Assembly (NCBI GenBank): GCA_036877525.1
Contig: JAZGTH010000008.1
Coordinates: 8,726,501-8,790,500, forward strand
Direction of reading: 5' to 3'
DNA from: Chromobotia macracanthus
Taxonomy: Eukaryota; Chordata; Actinopteri; Cypriniformes; Botiidae
Length of the DNA: 64,000 nt
Numbering within the stretch: the first letter of the stretch is position 1; each line of letters starts with the position of its first letter. Shown in pieces: positions 1 through 12,184 of this stretch. Under the pieces are notes generated by a model. That model saw nothing but the letters and a program-made list of their open reading frames with translations. It did not search any database and had not been told where the DNA came from. Made by a program: the position numbers and the translations under genes.

Positions 1-1404
1 TGTATTTTACTGGACACAATAAAGGTTTTAATAGTTTCTTTGTTATATCTCAACAAATCACTGCTTCAATTCATCTTTGAATTTGTCTTAACTAGTAATC
101 TGCAAAGTATTTCTTACCCAATGATGGGTCACTTTGAAATAGGAGCTTTTGTTTAAAGCTTTATTGTATATAATAAACAAAATTTAGCAAGTACATAACA
201 GATCAAAATGCCGTCCTTACCTTATTCTCATTAGTAAGAGTAGGTTTCTACTAATGATTTATAATTTGAGCTGTCAGGTCTGATTTCCCATGTCAATTTG
301 GCTTCATTTAAAGTAACCTGCAATTTTATAATTTATACACACATGGCGATGGAGAGGCAGAAGTTATGGATTGCACTTTTTTTCCAAGTACACCTGTCTG
401 GATAAATGTAATTTGACCATTCAATGGTCCTAACGGCATTGTATTGACACCATACTCCCCTTAGAGGTCACTGTTTGTAAAACATTTTTCATTTATTAAT
501 ACAGATCACAGTCATTTTTCATGCCGTGATCATTGCAATTACATTATTTGATAGAACAATGCAACAGCTCTCATGTAAGCCTGTCTAATGCTTTGTCTGT
601 AGTCGGTAGCACAATAAAAAATAGTCTTTGTCCAGACTTAAGTTACATAATAATGATTTGATTTGAATTATGAACGATTTGATGTGGAGAATGGATTTTG
701 CACTATATGCCATTGTGTTCATACGAAACAATTCAATGTGTAGGTGCCCATATGTTGTCTTGTAATACGTATAGCAATTTCCTACATTTAAGTGTTGGAA
801 AATGCACAGATTCTGTAGACTTTGATAAAACAAGTGGTAGTGGATATTTAACATGCTCCCCCATGAGTGTTAGTGAGTATTTGACAGTGATGAGATACTC
901 TAACGGATGTCGTTTTAAATTTGCTCGGCAGATCCTGTGGTTGCTAATCTCCTGCAGTCATTTGTCACCATTTCCCCAATATATAGCTAGCCATCCCAGC
1001 AGATAAACACAGCACAGACACAACAGAAAAATAGATACCCACCTGCCACTCAAGAGTCTGTTAGTTCAAAGTTTCAAACATCACTTATTAAAAACAAAAC
1101 ATTAAATATTTCCTATATAGCTGTGTGATCTAAAGTGCAGAATGTCTATGAAACGCAGAGATAACAGAGATTGGCTATTTACAACGCATTGGGAAAGTTG
1201 CTGAGAAAATGCACCTGCTGCTTTCTGCGTCTTGCAGGCGATGCACTGCGCTTATGCATTTAAGTAATAGGTGCAGATGCTAGTCGTTTAACACGGGAAG
1301 CATACTGAGTGTGCCCTGTCGTTCTCTGTGTATGATGTTGTACAGTCATGTAGATGTTTTTTGGACCGAATGAGTAGTGTTAATATTTAAGATCCAGTCC
1401 ATTT

Positions 1405-1556
1405 TACATTGCATTTTGTGCATTCGGCAGACGCGTTTATCCAATGCGACTTACAGTACATTCAATTATACATTTAATCAGTATGTGTGTTCACTGGGAA
1501 TCAAGCCCACGACCTTTGTGCTGCTAACACACAGTGCTCTACCAGTTGAACTACAA
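1405..1556 (-). mobile_element. tRNA-derived SINE copy
   Basis: The plus strand reads as the reverse of a widespread fish SINE: a tail resembling GGCAGACGCGTTTATCCAA at the left, and at the right the complement of a tRNA-like head with A-box (TGGTAGAGCA-like) and B-box (GGTTGATTCCC-like) sequence. Related copies lie at 8096-8244, 11182-11330 and 49112-49245. The family name is not assigned. Confidence 0.7.
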
Positions 1557-2684
1557 ATTAAAAGAGCTGTTGCCTCCTTTCTGATTGAGTCAGTCAGCGG
1601 TCATGATTAGGTGGTGTCTCCAGATGTTCGTGGTTCCACGTGAGAAGTGATCTGTTTTTCACTCTTGCACGACTAAAGATCACTCATGCAAGGATATTCG
1701 GCCAGAGTACACATTTATGCAAATAATACAGTATTTCTGGAAGTTCTCCAAGCTGTATATTGTTTATTTTAAGGTCTTCCTGAGGAACAGAAATTGCAGC
1801 TGTTTAGTTTCATTTTTGGTACTTTGATGTAACAGTTTAAAGGACAATAAATGTGATTTTGCACAATGCTATGGGGCAGGGGTCAGTGTTAAGACTGTTG
1901 TCAGCATGAGTTATTACTTTCACAGCAGTCCAAACCAAATCCTCCAAACACCTTGCAATAATGAAAGTGAGAGTTCTGTAGCACTTCAAGGTTATGACAC
2001 TTGTATATTTAGCTGCATTTGATGGAATGAGAAGACAGGGTGGACCTGGATCACTAAATTCTTTGCCACCTGTTAAAATTAATGTACATATGCGATGTCT
2101 TTTATAAGATCAACATGCAGGTGCAGCTGTTTTGCCAGCATCAGGGTATGGGGCGTGGTTGTGTTCTGTACACAGATATAACAGTTTTTCCGTGAGTTAA
2201 ATTTAGGATCTGGCACATATGGAACTTTGTTTAAGTGTTTTGTCGCCCTCCGCCAGCTTTATGGAAAGTGCTTAATTTGCATGTTCATGCTCCAAACACA
2301 CATCAATTGTCAAGAGGATGAATAGACAATGACACTGTTATTACATGACCAACGTGACCTTAAGTCAAAATAGCGAGGGAAAAACCACAAGGTCTAAAAC
2401 AGTTCTGAAAATTTAAATACCATTAGCACACTCAAAGAGATTACCTTTGAAAGTCAAAGACCTTTGTGCATGGAACGTACTCCTCTGAACTGAACAATGT
2501 TTGTGTGTTAGCATTATATATTATGTAATATTAATTCCCAACCAAGAAGATTACAAGCAGGTTTGTAATAATCTTTGTGTATTTTTATAATAAAGTGTAT
2601 GTTTAAATATTGACTTCTTTTGGCTTAAAGTAAATCACTGTCAAAATGGAAACTTCAGTTTCATAATGCTAAATGTTTTTCACA

Positions 2685-2915
2685 TTTTTTTGCTGCCTTA
2701 AATTTTTCATTTGGTTGCACAAGTAATTTCAACTTTCTCTTTGTAATCTTAACTGGTGTGGAGTTGAGGTAACTTATAAGAAATAGTTGGAAAATTGCTT
2801 AACCTAATGTTTTTAGTTATACCAGTCAGGATTTAAAATATTAAGTTGAAATTACTTGTATAGCCAAGGTGATTAAACTTAATTTAAGGCAGCAGAGTTT
2901 TTTTTACAGTGCAGT
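2685..2915. mobile_element. Short inverted-repeat element (MITE-like)
   Basis: The left end reads TTTGCTGCCTTAAATTTTT and the right end AATTTAAGGCAGCAGAG, which are inverted copies. Internal inverted segments (AAGTAATTTCAACT near 2721 and AGTTGAAATTACTT near 2843) give the whole element a hairpin layout. It has no coding capacity, so it is best read as a non-autonomous DNA transposon of a type common in cyprinids. Confidence 0.75.
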
Positions 2916-3400
2916 AATATACGAGTTATCAGGGACACATTTATTGTTTGGTGGTGATAAAAAGTTTCTTGGGTATCACTGATATAGTATTGATATAGTA
3001 TTTTTCCAGTAGTAATCAATGTATTTTTATGTAAACTTTGCCATTATCAACCTCAATAAAGTCATTAAAACACATTTATTGAATGTATCAGAAGAAATAA
3101 TAATAGAATTGCAAATACAATAAGCCTTACAATCATAAATATTCACATTTGTTTTCATACGCTATAGCAAAAGGCAAATAGTTTTAGTTTAAATGTTTTC
3201 CTGTTCAACTATTCAGACTGCACTACAGGTTTAAAATCACTGACAAGCTGTTAGACGGCTACTGTTTAAACAGTAACACATTCTCACTTCATTTAGAAAT
3301 GTGCAGGGTAATCACAAAATTACACGAGTTTACACAAGCAGTGTGTTCTGTATGTACAATGTAATGTACATGTCTCGTTATGGTCCAATAGAAGTTACTC

Positions 3401-5738
3401 TCACACTAATGTGGGCACCATGCCAGAGTTTGGGTGGTGGGTATAGGGCAGGCTGGGGGAGGAGTGAAGGGTAGAGGGGGGCAGTAAGTGAGGGGTGTGG
3501 CTGTACGAAAGAAGGGGTCCTGGGTTCAGAGAGTAGGGTCCTACGTGCTCATCAGAAGGGGCAATGTGTGACATATCAGGGTAAACTTCTGAAGCGCCAC
3601 TCTTCTTTCCCTTCTTATTTCTGTTAGACACCTTGCGATTGCGTGTTTGTATACCATCTTTCTTCATGGTTAAAGGCCGGTTGACCTATATAAAGATGGG
3701 ACAGAGATTGGCTTTACTGTAATCTACTCATGTTTTTAGAATTTTGTAATCACTCATGATGAATGCAACAGGTATATAAAAAGGAGCCACTCACATTATG
3801 CAGTTTGAAGTAAAGGCCACAGGCATTACACACGGGCTCACCGTTGGCGTTGCGTCTCCACAGTGTTGTAGTGCTTGTGTGACAGTTGGCGCACTGCGTT
3901 CCAGCACGTTTGCTTACAATCTGTGGCAGGAGTGTGAAGGAGTGTTTATTGTGATGTCTCAATGTTAACTGAACGCATTATGAAAGAAGTATAATACAAA
4001 ATGGATTCAGTTTCATTGCCTGGAGGCAACACTGTGTGACAGTGGAAAAAAATCAAATACTTTGCTGATGTCAGTAAAGGAAAAACTAACTGCTATATGA
4101 CAAAATCTAATAAAACTGGCTCCCAGGTTGGAATGGTATTAAAATGTAACTTAATGTTACTTAAATATTAAATACTAAAAAGGTTTAATTATATATTAAA
4201 ATTTAAAATGATAAATAATGACTGCATTATTCCCACAATATTTATTACATTCATATCCATAGCTTGTATGACCAAAATGTAAAGTGAACAAGAGAAATGT
4301 TTTCATTGGTATATTTAAAATCACACATTTGTTATTTTCCAATAAATAGTTTTGCAATGATCTTACATACCAGCCTCTTTTTTGGTCTGATGAGAGGTCT
4401 GTTCTGGCCATTCATCTTATGGTACAGTCCACAAGCATTGCACAGGTAGTGGCCTGTTCCATCTCGACGCCAAAGAGGGGTGGCAGTTGCTCCACAGTTC
4501 ACACATTCACGTGCCTCTGTCGAAATGAAGGTTAAAAGTAATTCATTTGCAGAACCATCCAAATAAGTCTAGGCATTCTCCATTCAGTTTGACTGGTTAC
4601 AAATGGGCCAGATTTTTTTTACCTGGTGGTGAAAGTCTCATCTTGTTGCGAAGTTTGGGTGAGAAGGACGACGGGTTCATCCAGGGTCCAGCGGTAGAAT
4701 AGAGCGCAGCTGAACTGTAGTCTTGTGATGTGGCCATGTACGATCCATAAGGACCCAGCATGTGTGGGGAAGGGCCATAAACTCCCCCAGCAGGTGAGGT
4801 CAGATTGAGAAAGCTGCTCCCACTTCCACCCATGGGACTCAATCTCTCAGCTTTCAGGACCTCCTGGAGCCTGGGACTTTCCTTGCCATCACGACCCGGG
4901 GAAGTGAATCCTTCTTTGGGAGTGGTGAAAGAGGAGGTAGCACTGTTAGGGTACATGGGTGGGGAGGTGTGAGAGTGAAGGGGTGTCTTTGAGAAGGGGC
5001 TGCTTGCCCAGACAGTGGATGTGGGATTGTAGGTAGAGTTGAGAGAGTGGCCTGCAGAATTGTCCAGCCACTGGATGTTTCCCAGGATTGATGGAGAGGA
5101 GTAGACCTGGCGAACTATTACAACAGAGGAAAAATATTATGATAGATTTTTGACTATAACGAAACACAATGTTGATCAGGCTGTATAGGCCTACCAGTAA
5201 GTCTTTTAATTGGCCTAAAATGATCACATGTCCTCTCAAAACCTGACCTCCCCACAGTGCTTATTTTTTTGGACATTAAAATATTTTTATTTTATCCCAA
5301 TGTGCAGATACAACTATGCACAGCAAACCATTCCTAATTTCATCCCACTTAAAAGTGCAATCACCATAAACTAAAACATTATTTGTTTGAGCTTTCTGAT
5401 ATAGTAACCTAGACTCAACCAGTTTCATGAGTTTTGGGTTGGAATATCTGTTTATCCAACCAGTGGCAGGTAAGTGGAGGGAAATTACATAACCTTTAAT
5501 ATTCTTAAATGACAGCAGTGAGGCTCTCACCTGGGCTGTGTCTGTAGGACGAGGAGGCTCGGCTCTGACTGCTAGTGGAATAATATGAGGGTAGTAAGTC
5601 AGTCTCAGAATTAGAGTAGAAGGGCTCATCATCTTCACCGGGTGGCAGCAGTCCAGGTTCTGTGGTGTAGCTCGCTAATGGGTCAGGACTGATCAGGTTT
5701 GGGGACACCCAACGAGACTGCTCTGATGAATTCTCCAT
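3401..5738 (-). CDS. gata1a: GATA-binding factor 1 (erythroid transcription factor)
   Basis: Nuclear zinc-finger factor that binds WGATAR sites and drives erythroid genes. Coding exons (minus): 5738-5531, 5114-4623, 4516-4371, 3920-3795, 3685-3401. Phases agree throughout, giving 418 aa. Two GATA fingers are visible: N-finger CVNCGATATPLWRR...CNACG in exon 3 and C-finger CANCHTSTTTLWRR...CNACG in exon 4, followed by the basic tail (NRPLTMKKDGIQTRNRKVS) that contacts DNA. The acidic N-terminus (GEDDEPFYSNSETDLLPSYY) fits a transactivation region. The start is the ATG at 5738, next to an in-frame upstream ATG at 5741 that falls outside the inferred exon: an acceptor (CTCCAAG) ends at 5741, leaving two untranslated bases before ATG. 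A noncoding first exon ends at 7505. A minus-strand AATAAA at 3080-3075 could end the transcript. I name it gata1a rather than gata1b from its linkage to the LWS opsins. Confidence 0.96.
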
Positions 5739-5740
5739 CA

Positions 5741-7504
5741 CTTGGAGAAGCGCAAAACGTCAAGAATTCAGAATTTTATGCAGTGTTTTGCAAGAATTAT
5801 TGATCATTTGTTGGAAAACAAAACATAAAATAAATGTTTGCATAATCCATTTGTTTATAATCAGTTTTAAACATTTTCATTTCACACTTTTTTCAAAACA
5901 GTAATCTGTTGTTGTTCAGTACGATGATTAAAACTGTTCCCAGGGTAAATGTACTAATAAAACATAGACCCTCAATACACTGTAAGTCGCTTTAGATAAA
6001 AGCATCTGCCAAATACATAAATGTACATGTAAAACTACACATATGGAGTAGATATGCCAGATCTTGAAATCTGAATCATTATTTTATTGCTGTGGGTCCC
6101 TGCAATACTTTGTTAAGGTATCTAGACAGTAAGCTTGTCAGACTTCCCTTTTAAAGGTCCTCGTTTGACTGTGGCAAAAAGTCAACACTAAAAATATATC
6201 TGCATGTCTGAATTTATCATAGGCATGAACAACAGTTAGCATTAGTTAACAACAACGTTCTGTCCCTCAAGGGAATTGACTATTTAAAGATTAACAGAAA
6301 GAGCATTACTTGAGTTTGAAAACTTCACTGTCACTGTAGTGCACAATGTATTTTGATTATTATGTTATTGTATGTAATGTTGTTATATTATATTATTATA
6401 TAGCCTAATCTTGTCTTTCTGTAATTAGTCACTAGTGTTAAATCCACATTGTCAAGCAAAATTTGTGGGTATGTTTTTAGGTTGCTTTGGCAAGAGCTCA
6501 CTGTTGTCAGTACCATTATCAGTTTAATATCACACTGCCAAATCAGAAATAAGCAATTATTCTCAATATGAGAGCTAAAATATTTCTGCTTTGATAGTGC
6601 ATTCAGCTTGTCATGTGTTCTAATAGCTTTAGCTGTAAATCATGAGGCTACCTCAAGGACTTTAGCTAATTAAACTCACCTATAAAACCTCAGACATCAT
6701 CATTTGCAATTCATATGGCTATATAATAAATGCACAAAGTATTCCACCCAGCAAATTGTAATTAAATTTGTGTATTAGGACACGATCAGGAAACTAATGT
6801 TGTAAAGTCTGAATGACCTGCAACTGATTTAAAGTTTTTCTTTAATGACAGTATCTTCTTCTGAGTCATAAAACACAGTTTTATGACTGTATTTATATTG
6901 TATTACATATTATAAATATAGTTTCCTTTTAAATAAATGTGTTGTGCATATTCATTTGATTTCAGTTATGAACGAATGTGCATTCAGAATGCACAATTGT
7001 TTTTGTGAAGGTATAATTTAAGTAAAATATAAGTAACTAATTAACTTTAAGTTAAATATTACATAATTAATAATTTAATCAAATTATTGTAATTAATAAC
7101 AGGTTATTACAGTAAGTAATGGTTTGCTTAAAAAATGCTTGACTTTCAATATTTACATGCTGCTTTTATTAGCAAAAAATTATTGGATCAAAAGACAATA
7201 TATCATATCGTAACAGCATATGCACAGAGTTTTACCACATTTTTTCATAAAATTGTTTTCGATACATATGATACATTTAAAAATTTTGCAATGAGCAGAT
7301 GGTAGAGTTTTATACATACATTTTTATTATCATATATTTACATATACATATATTTATTTCTGTTAAGGGTCACTGACCTTAAATTTCTTATACCAAACGT
7401 GAAAAATGTCAATTTAAAGATTTTGTCTAAGCCCAGAAAAGATATTTTTAAGCTTAAATTCATGTAATGCACTGTGAGGCCAACACATACATAGAAGAAC
7501 TTAC
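5741..7504 (-). other. gata1a intron 1
   Basis: AT-rich intron between the inferred noncoding exon 1 (donor at 7504-7503) and the first coding exon. It holds a SINE tail fragment at about 5977-6012 (GTAAGTCGCTTTAGATAAAAG). I see nothing else of note. Confidence 0.6.
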
Positions 7505-7590
7505 CTGCAGGTGATGTTTTATGATGTTCAGCAGGTGAGTAGATTTGTCACAATCTCCACACCACAGCAGAGGTCATGGAAGCCGCTGGA
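7505..7590 (-). other. gata1a: Probable noncoding first exon of gata1a
   Basis: On the minus strand the sequence ...CATCACCTGCAG is followed by GTAAGTTC, a strong donor (exon end 7505). The acceptor before the first coding exon, 1.76 kb away, matches. Vertebrate GATA1 genes commonly have a noncoding first exon. The 5' limit is a guess: no TATA box is clear, so transcription may start anywhere in about 7560-7610. Confidence 0.55.
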
Positions 7591-7618
7591 GAATGAGAGT
7601 GTACTGGTGCTCTCTTCA

Positions 7619-7690
7619 CTTTCTTATCTTTTTTACTCTTTGGAAACCACTAACTTCATTTGAAATTGTAGGGCACCAATGGGTGGAGTT
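7619..7690 (-). promoter_or_regulatory. gata1a: gata1a proximal promoter: GATA, CACCC and CCAAT motifs
   Basis: On the minus strand an AGATAA lies at 7629-7624 and a CCACCC at 7686-7681. A CCAAT sits on the plus strand at 7676-7680. All lie within about 180 bp upstream of the inferred first exon. GATA plus CACCC (KLF) sites are the established logic of erythroid promoters, including GATA1 itself. Function here is inference. Confidence 0.5.
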
Positions 7691-8095
7691 GGGGGCACTT
7701 TTTGGACACTCCTACTTTTCGGCCATGCTTTGAATATTATACGGCCGATCTCTGGCTGACACAGAAATAGAGTACAGATCAATTCAAAATTGTGGCTTGC
7801 TATTCCCACAATTGCAAGTGTACTTTTGCCAAAACATGATGCATAAAAAATATTTTCATATTTTTATATTCAGAAATTTTATTGATATCACAATCAATCT
7901 ATGCACTCTCGGGTTACTACGTTTATGTAATAACACAACAACTGTCATTTAATTTCAGCCAATACAAGCTTATCACTGCAAACTACTGGACTGTAAAATA
8001 TATTCACATAACCAAAAGAAATGACAAAATGTCCAAAGTAAATTATACAAATTCAGAGAGACACATCTGACATCTCAGAACACTTACAGCTATGT

Positions 8096-8244
8096 ACTTA
8101 GCAGACAATTTTATTTATAGCAACTTACAATAAAAAGTATATATTTTATACTTTGTATACTTAGTATGTGTCCCTAGGGAATCGAACCTTTGACTTTGGT
8201 AATAGTCAAACACTAGCGCTGCAGTTGAGCTACAGGAACTAGTG
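8096..8244 (-). mobile_element. tRNA-derived SINE copy
   Basis: Same family and orientation as 1405-1556: a diverged TTAGCAGACAATTTTAT tail at the left, then GGAATCGAACC and GTTGAGCTACAGGAAC at the right, the complement of the tRNA-like B and A boxes. Confidence 0.65.
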
Positions 8245-9013
8245 TTGTTATGATCTGAGAAAGCTTACAACAACCATAAATGTCTTACAACACAGAAGTC
8301 AAACTTATGAATCAAATTTAGCATTCAAGTGCATTTAACAAAAGATGTATGTGCGCATGCTAAACCTATGCACAATAAATTCAGAATTAAAGCTGTATAA
8401 AAAAATTACAAAGAACAATCCCAATGGAAACAGTGACGGTGAACTGAAGCAAATGAAAATGCAAAAGCACTTTTCCTTGGTGCATAACAGCAAAGCTGCG
8501 CAGAACAGTAATGCAAATAAACTCAAATGCTGCAATCATGGTCAGAGATATGGGTCCAGCACCGGCTGCCTGAGCACAAGACTCAGACTGTCATTGTCAT
8601 TTGACAGTCAAAACACTTTCAACTTCCCTCCTCTATTGTTCATTTACAATTTTCGGAGAAACTGGGATGAGATCCAGAGAAGCAAATTCTTCAACAAGGG
8701 CCCAGCTTATAGATTTACATGAGACCCCATACAGACAAACATGCAGGTCTGTGCATTGTTACATTGTGGTTATTATGTGTTAAAAACAAAACAGGGCTTA
8801 ATTTCTGCACTGAAACGAATTCATGTAAAGTCATTGTATTTTGGTTACGGTACTGGTGACGTGATATTTCTATAACAATCCCTGAATAAAGTTCACAAAA
8901 ACAAGACTGCCAGAAAGACAGAAAAGAGAGACAGAGAAAAAGAGAGTGAGAGGGCCAGGAGCTGAGTTGAGGGATGTGGCTGGTGGCCGTGTGTGTGGAG
9001 GCTGTTAAACTGT

Positions 9014-9027
9014 GATAAGAGGTTATC
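9014..9027. promoter_or_regulatory. gata1a: Palindromic double GATA site upstream of gata1a
   Basis: The plus strand reads GATAAGAGGTTATC: two WGATAR-type sites in opposite orientation with a 4-base gap (GATAAG 9014-9019, TTATC 9023-9027). It lies about 1.4 kb upstream of the inferred gata1a promoter, in a locally G-rich stretch. Zebrafish gata1 is known to be autoregulated through a distal double-GATA element, and mouse Gata1 has a palindromic GATA enhancer. That this is the equivalent is inference. Confidence 0.5.
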
Positions 9028-9159
9028 AAGATTGGAGTGGGAGGCTGGGGAATCGTAAGACCAGTCATGACACTAAATGAGCAAACTCACATTAATAGTG
9101 ACACTGTAATGTTAGCCGACATTTTCTCACACACACACAAAAACACACACATCTGTCTA

Positions 9160-9412
9160 AATGGGGACATTCCATAGACCTATTGCTTTTATACACAGCT
9201 AGTTATAAACACTATAACCTAACACTAAACAACCCTAACCGTAACAGAAAACATTATGCATTTTTACAATTTAAAAAAATATATATTCTTATAGTATTTT
9301 TACAAATGAGGACCTCCCTAGAACAAAGTTTTGCTCAGATTTGTTATGCTTTGCTCACTTTTTGGTACAAATTTGTCCCCAATATATGGTTAGGTAGACC
9401 ATACCTAACACA
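9160..9412. repeat. Dispersed fish repeat (TGGGGACATT type)
   Basis: Begins ATGGGGACATTCCATAGACC, continues with CCTAACACTAAACAACCCTAACC and a GCATTTTTACA block, and ends near TTTGTCCCCAATAT. This matches my memory of a very common teleost element with GTCCCC-type inverted ends. The copy is decayed and noncoding. Confidence 0.55.
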
Positions 9413-10499
9413 CATTTTGTTTCGCTAAATGCATATCATCTATTGCTTTTATATGAACTTAAAATGCTATAGAGTAATCCTGTTCCTATGTAAAAACTTT
9501 CTGCATTTTAGACTTCATCAGATTAATATGTATCTTTATTTTACATCTTTATGTATATATATTTAATATGTATATATATTTTAATGTATAAGTAATAATT
9601 TACTCCAAAAAGACAAATCATTGTCTGGTTTACCTAAATTCAGGTAGTATTTTTTTAGTCCAAACTCACTACAAAACTGAATGCATGTAATACATTCTCA
9701 CAATCATACTGTATATTATTCACAGACAACCTGTTTTAAAGGAACCCTGTTGCCATGCAGGATTATAAGCTTTTTGTTCAGGGGGCACAGCAGTGACAGT
9801 GCAGATTTCTGTTAGTAAACTGATATTCATTTCTGATTATAACAGAAACCAGATGTGTATTCACACTACCCATGCTGCTCCATAGATTCAGTTTGTATGC
9901 GACCCAAGACCCCCGCAATAACTGTTATACTGGTCAGTATGGTGTGATGGCAAGTTCTAAAAGGCCAAAAGGCTAAGGGCAGTTGTGGGTTCTTGAGGGG
10001 GCAGCACTCCAGTTCCAAGGAAATAATCTTCCATGAAGCAGGGCCCTTATCTCTCCACCACACAGACAGCTGAGCAGTTCACTGTCATTAGAGTACAGCT
10101 CAGAGTACCGCCTCTGCAGCTCTCGACCACTCTCTCTCTTTCTTCCTATGCTGCTTTCTTCAGCCTCTGCGGCTTATTTGTTATTTTCACATTTACACAT
10201 AATTTCATACCACAGACAGAACTATGTAAAGATGCATGGAGTTATTGTTGATATTTAGTTATTGTCGATACTTAGTTTAATTCCCAAATAAGTACACATT
10301 TCATGCCCAAGACTTTAAAATCATTTCTTGCCAAATGTCTTATCCCAAAGATAAGTCAGAGTGAATGCTCACAGAATGCTCCTTGTCTCTAGTTAGCAGA
10401 CTATATGAACATATCTCGTCTAAATAATTCCCAGCTTCTCCCTCGTCTCCATCACTACCTACAATACTGCAGAGCAACTACTGTTCAGAACTAGAGTTC

Positions 10500-10588
10500 A
10501 AACCCTTATCAAACACACCTGAATAAGCTGATGAAGGTCTTTTGGATTACCTGAAAATATAGGCAGGTGTGTTTCAGGGTTTGGAACT
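10500..10588. repeat. Decayed inverted-repeat element
   Basis: CAAACCCTTATCAAACACACCTG near 10500 is roughly mirrored by CAGGTGTGTTTCAGGGTTTG near 10563. The layout matches the better preserved element at 16966-17136, a common cyprinid non-autonomous DNA transposon type. Confidence 0.5.
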
Positions 10589-11181
10589 AAACCCTATACA
10601 AAACAAATGGCTAAAAGGTGCATGAAATGAAATTCACCGAGACAACGATGCATGGCATCGCAGACAGTCAAAGTTCAGTCAAAACAAAAAACAGAATCCA
10701 TTTTTCAAAACTTTTAAAGAGGATGTGTACCTGACCTCAAACCCACAGCTCCCAAAAGTAATAGTGCGACTTAAAGGTACACGCTAAGTTTGGCTGTGTT
10801 TTTTTAGTAGGTAAGCTAGTCAAAACCACGTTTCAGTTAAGGAGAACTGGTTTCCATATTCACTGTTACAACGAACAGTTTTGGCCTCCACACCCTTAAC
10901 TGACACAGAACAAGACACCTCCCATGTATGGACCTCTCTTGACACTGGTCATTTTTTTTCTTTTTAATTTATACTTCAAAAGCCAAAAAAATGACTACTG
11001 TGGCAGTATCAGATGGTAATACTATGGTACCATGTGGTATTTTTACATTTAAAACAACAATTTCGTGTTATGGTGGATGTCCAAAAACATGGTATTGCCA
11101 TGGTACATTTCCAAAAAACATCCCATAATGATACCATTACCTTTACATTACATGAATTATATTCTTGAATCCGCATTTATC

Positions 11182-11330
11182 TCTGTTCCTGTAGCTCAGT
11201 TGGTAGAGCATTGCGTTAACAGCGCAAAGGTTGTAGGTTTAGTTCCCAGGGAACGTGTACTGGCAAAGTGCATAAATTGAATGTAACATGAAGTTGCTTT
11301 GGATAAATGTGTCTGCCAAATGCATAAAAA
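11182..11330 (+). mobile_element. tRNA-derived SINE copy (well preserved head)
   Basis: The tRNA-like head is clear: CCTGTAGCTCAGTTGGTAGA (A box), then TTGCG-TTAACAG-CGCAA as an anticodon stem-loop with AAC in the anticodon position, and GGTTTAGTTCCC as the B box. It is followed by the family tail (TTGGATAAATGTGTCTGCCA). The tail and the related copies show this is a SINE and not a functional tRNA gene. Confidence 0.75.
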
Positions 11331-11733
11331 AATAACAAATTTGGAGTGAGCCGAGGTCAAGTTTACACTCTTGTGTACTACTAACCTTCCAAAACTGTGT
11401 CACTGTTAGCACCCTTAAAAAACAGAGATTTTTTTATATGCAACAATGTTGTGAGTGATTCAGGTGTTTTAAATACCTGACCATGCAATTACATTTACGA
11501 TACGTCATACGTTTTTGTTATCATACTCCAAAAATGGACAGGGCCGCACCTGTTTAGTTTAGCAAGGCGTTTGTTTGTCTTACACTTATTGTGGTTAACC
11601 ATTACCTAATTTGCCATGTTTTCATGTGGATCAGGGATCAGTCCGAACATTCGGGAATGCAGTGAGGGGAAGTATTTATTAAGATGAGTATGTGACCCCT
11701 CTTTAATGAAGACAGCTTTCGGTTATTTTTATC

Positions 11734-12142
11734 ATGACTGACTGGAGCACACCACACCTGAAAGTGATTCTCATTGGAAATTCTGGGTGAGTCTATGACT
11801 TGGTTGTTAGTGATTGTGTAAGTACATTAAAAGCTATAGGAACAACTGGAGCTTTGCCGGTATCCCATAACAGACCAGGATGAAAGTCCTCAAGGGTCCT
11901 GATGCTAGATTACCAGTCAAACGTTTGGACATACCGACTTTCATTTATTTCTGCTTTCTACATTTAAACAGTAAAGTCACTGAAAAAATTTCAATTAAAA
12001 GGACTACAATGTTGTTCAAGCTAGGTATTCTCTATATATACTATATTAAGTATTAAACCTGGAATGATGTATAATATATAGTGTTGAACAAATCTCTATG
12101 TATGCCGTATTCCTGTATTCCCATAGAGTATTCCTGCATCCC

Positions 12143-12184
<42 letters not shown>

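Larger units (their letters stand above)
1..3074. other. Intergenic DNA left of gata1a
   Basis: I see no convincing coding exon here. An AATAAA at 18-23 on the plus strand could be the poly(A) signal of a gene lying to the left, but nothing confirms it. The stretch holds one SINE copy and one inverted-repeat element, listed separately. The ORFs of 77-102 codons do not resemble known proteins and one of them runs through the SINE. Confidence 0.6.
7740..11733. other. Region between gata1a and the Rab7-like gene
   Basis: Noncoding as far as I can see. It holds the palindromic GATA site at 9014-9027, further GATA-type sites (AGATAA on minus near 10047; AAGATAAG on plus near 10337), SINE copies at 8096-8244 and 11182-11330, a fish dispersed repeat at 9160-9412, and an inverted-repeat remnant near 10500-10588. 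The ORFs here (for example 8345-8722) show no domain I recognise. Confidence 0.55.

Noticed and set aside
8345..8722. ORF of 125 codons upstream of gata1a
   Set aside because: No homology recognised, no splice context, biased toward Asn/Lys as expected from AT-rich noncoding DNA.
11182..11255. Functional tRNA gene (valine-type anticodon AAC)
   Set aside because: The A and B boxes are present, but the element continues into a SINE tail shared with three other copies, and the acceptor stem does not pair well.
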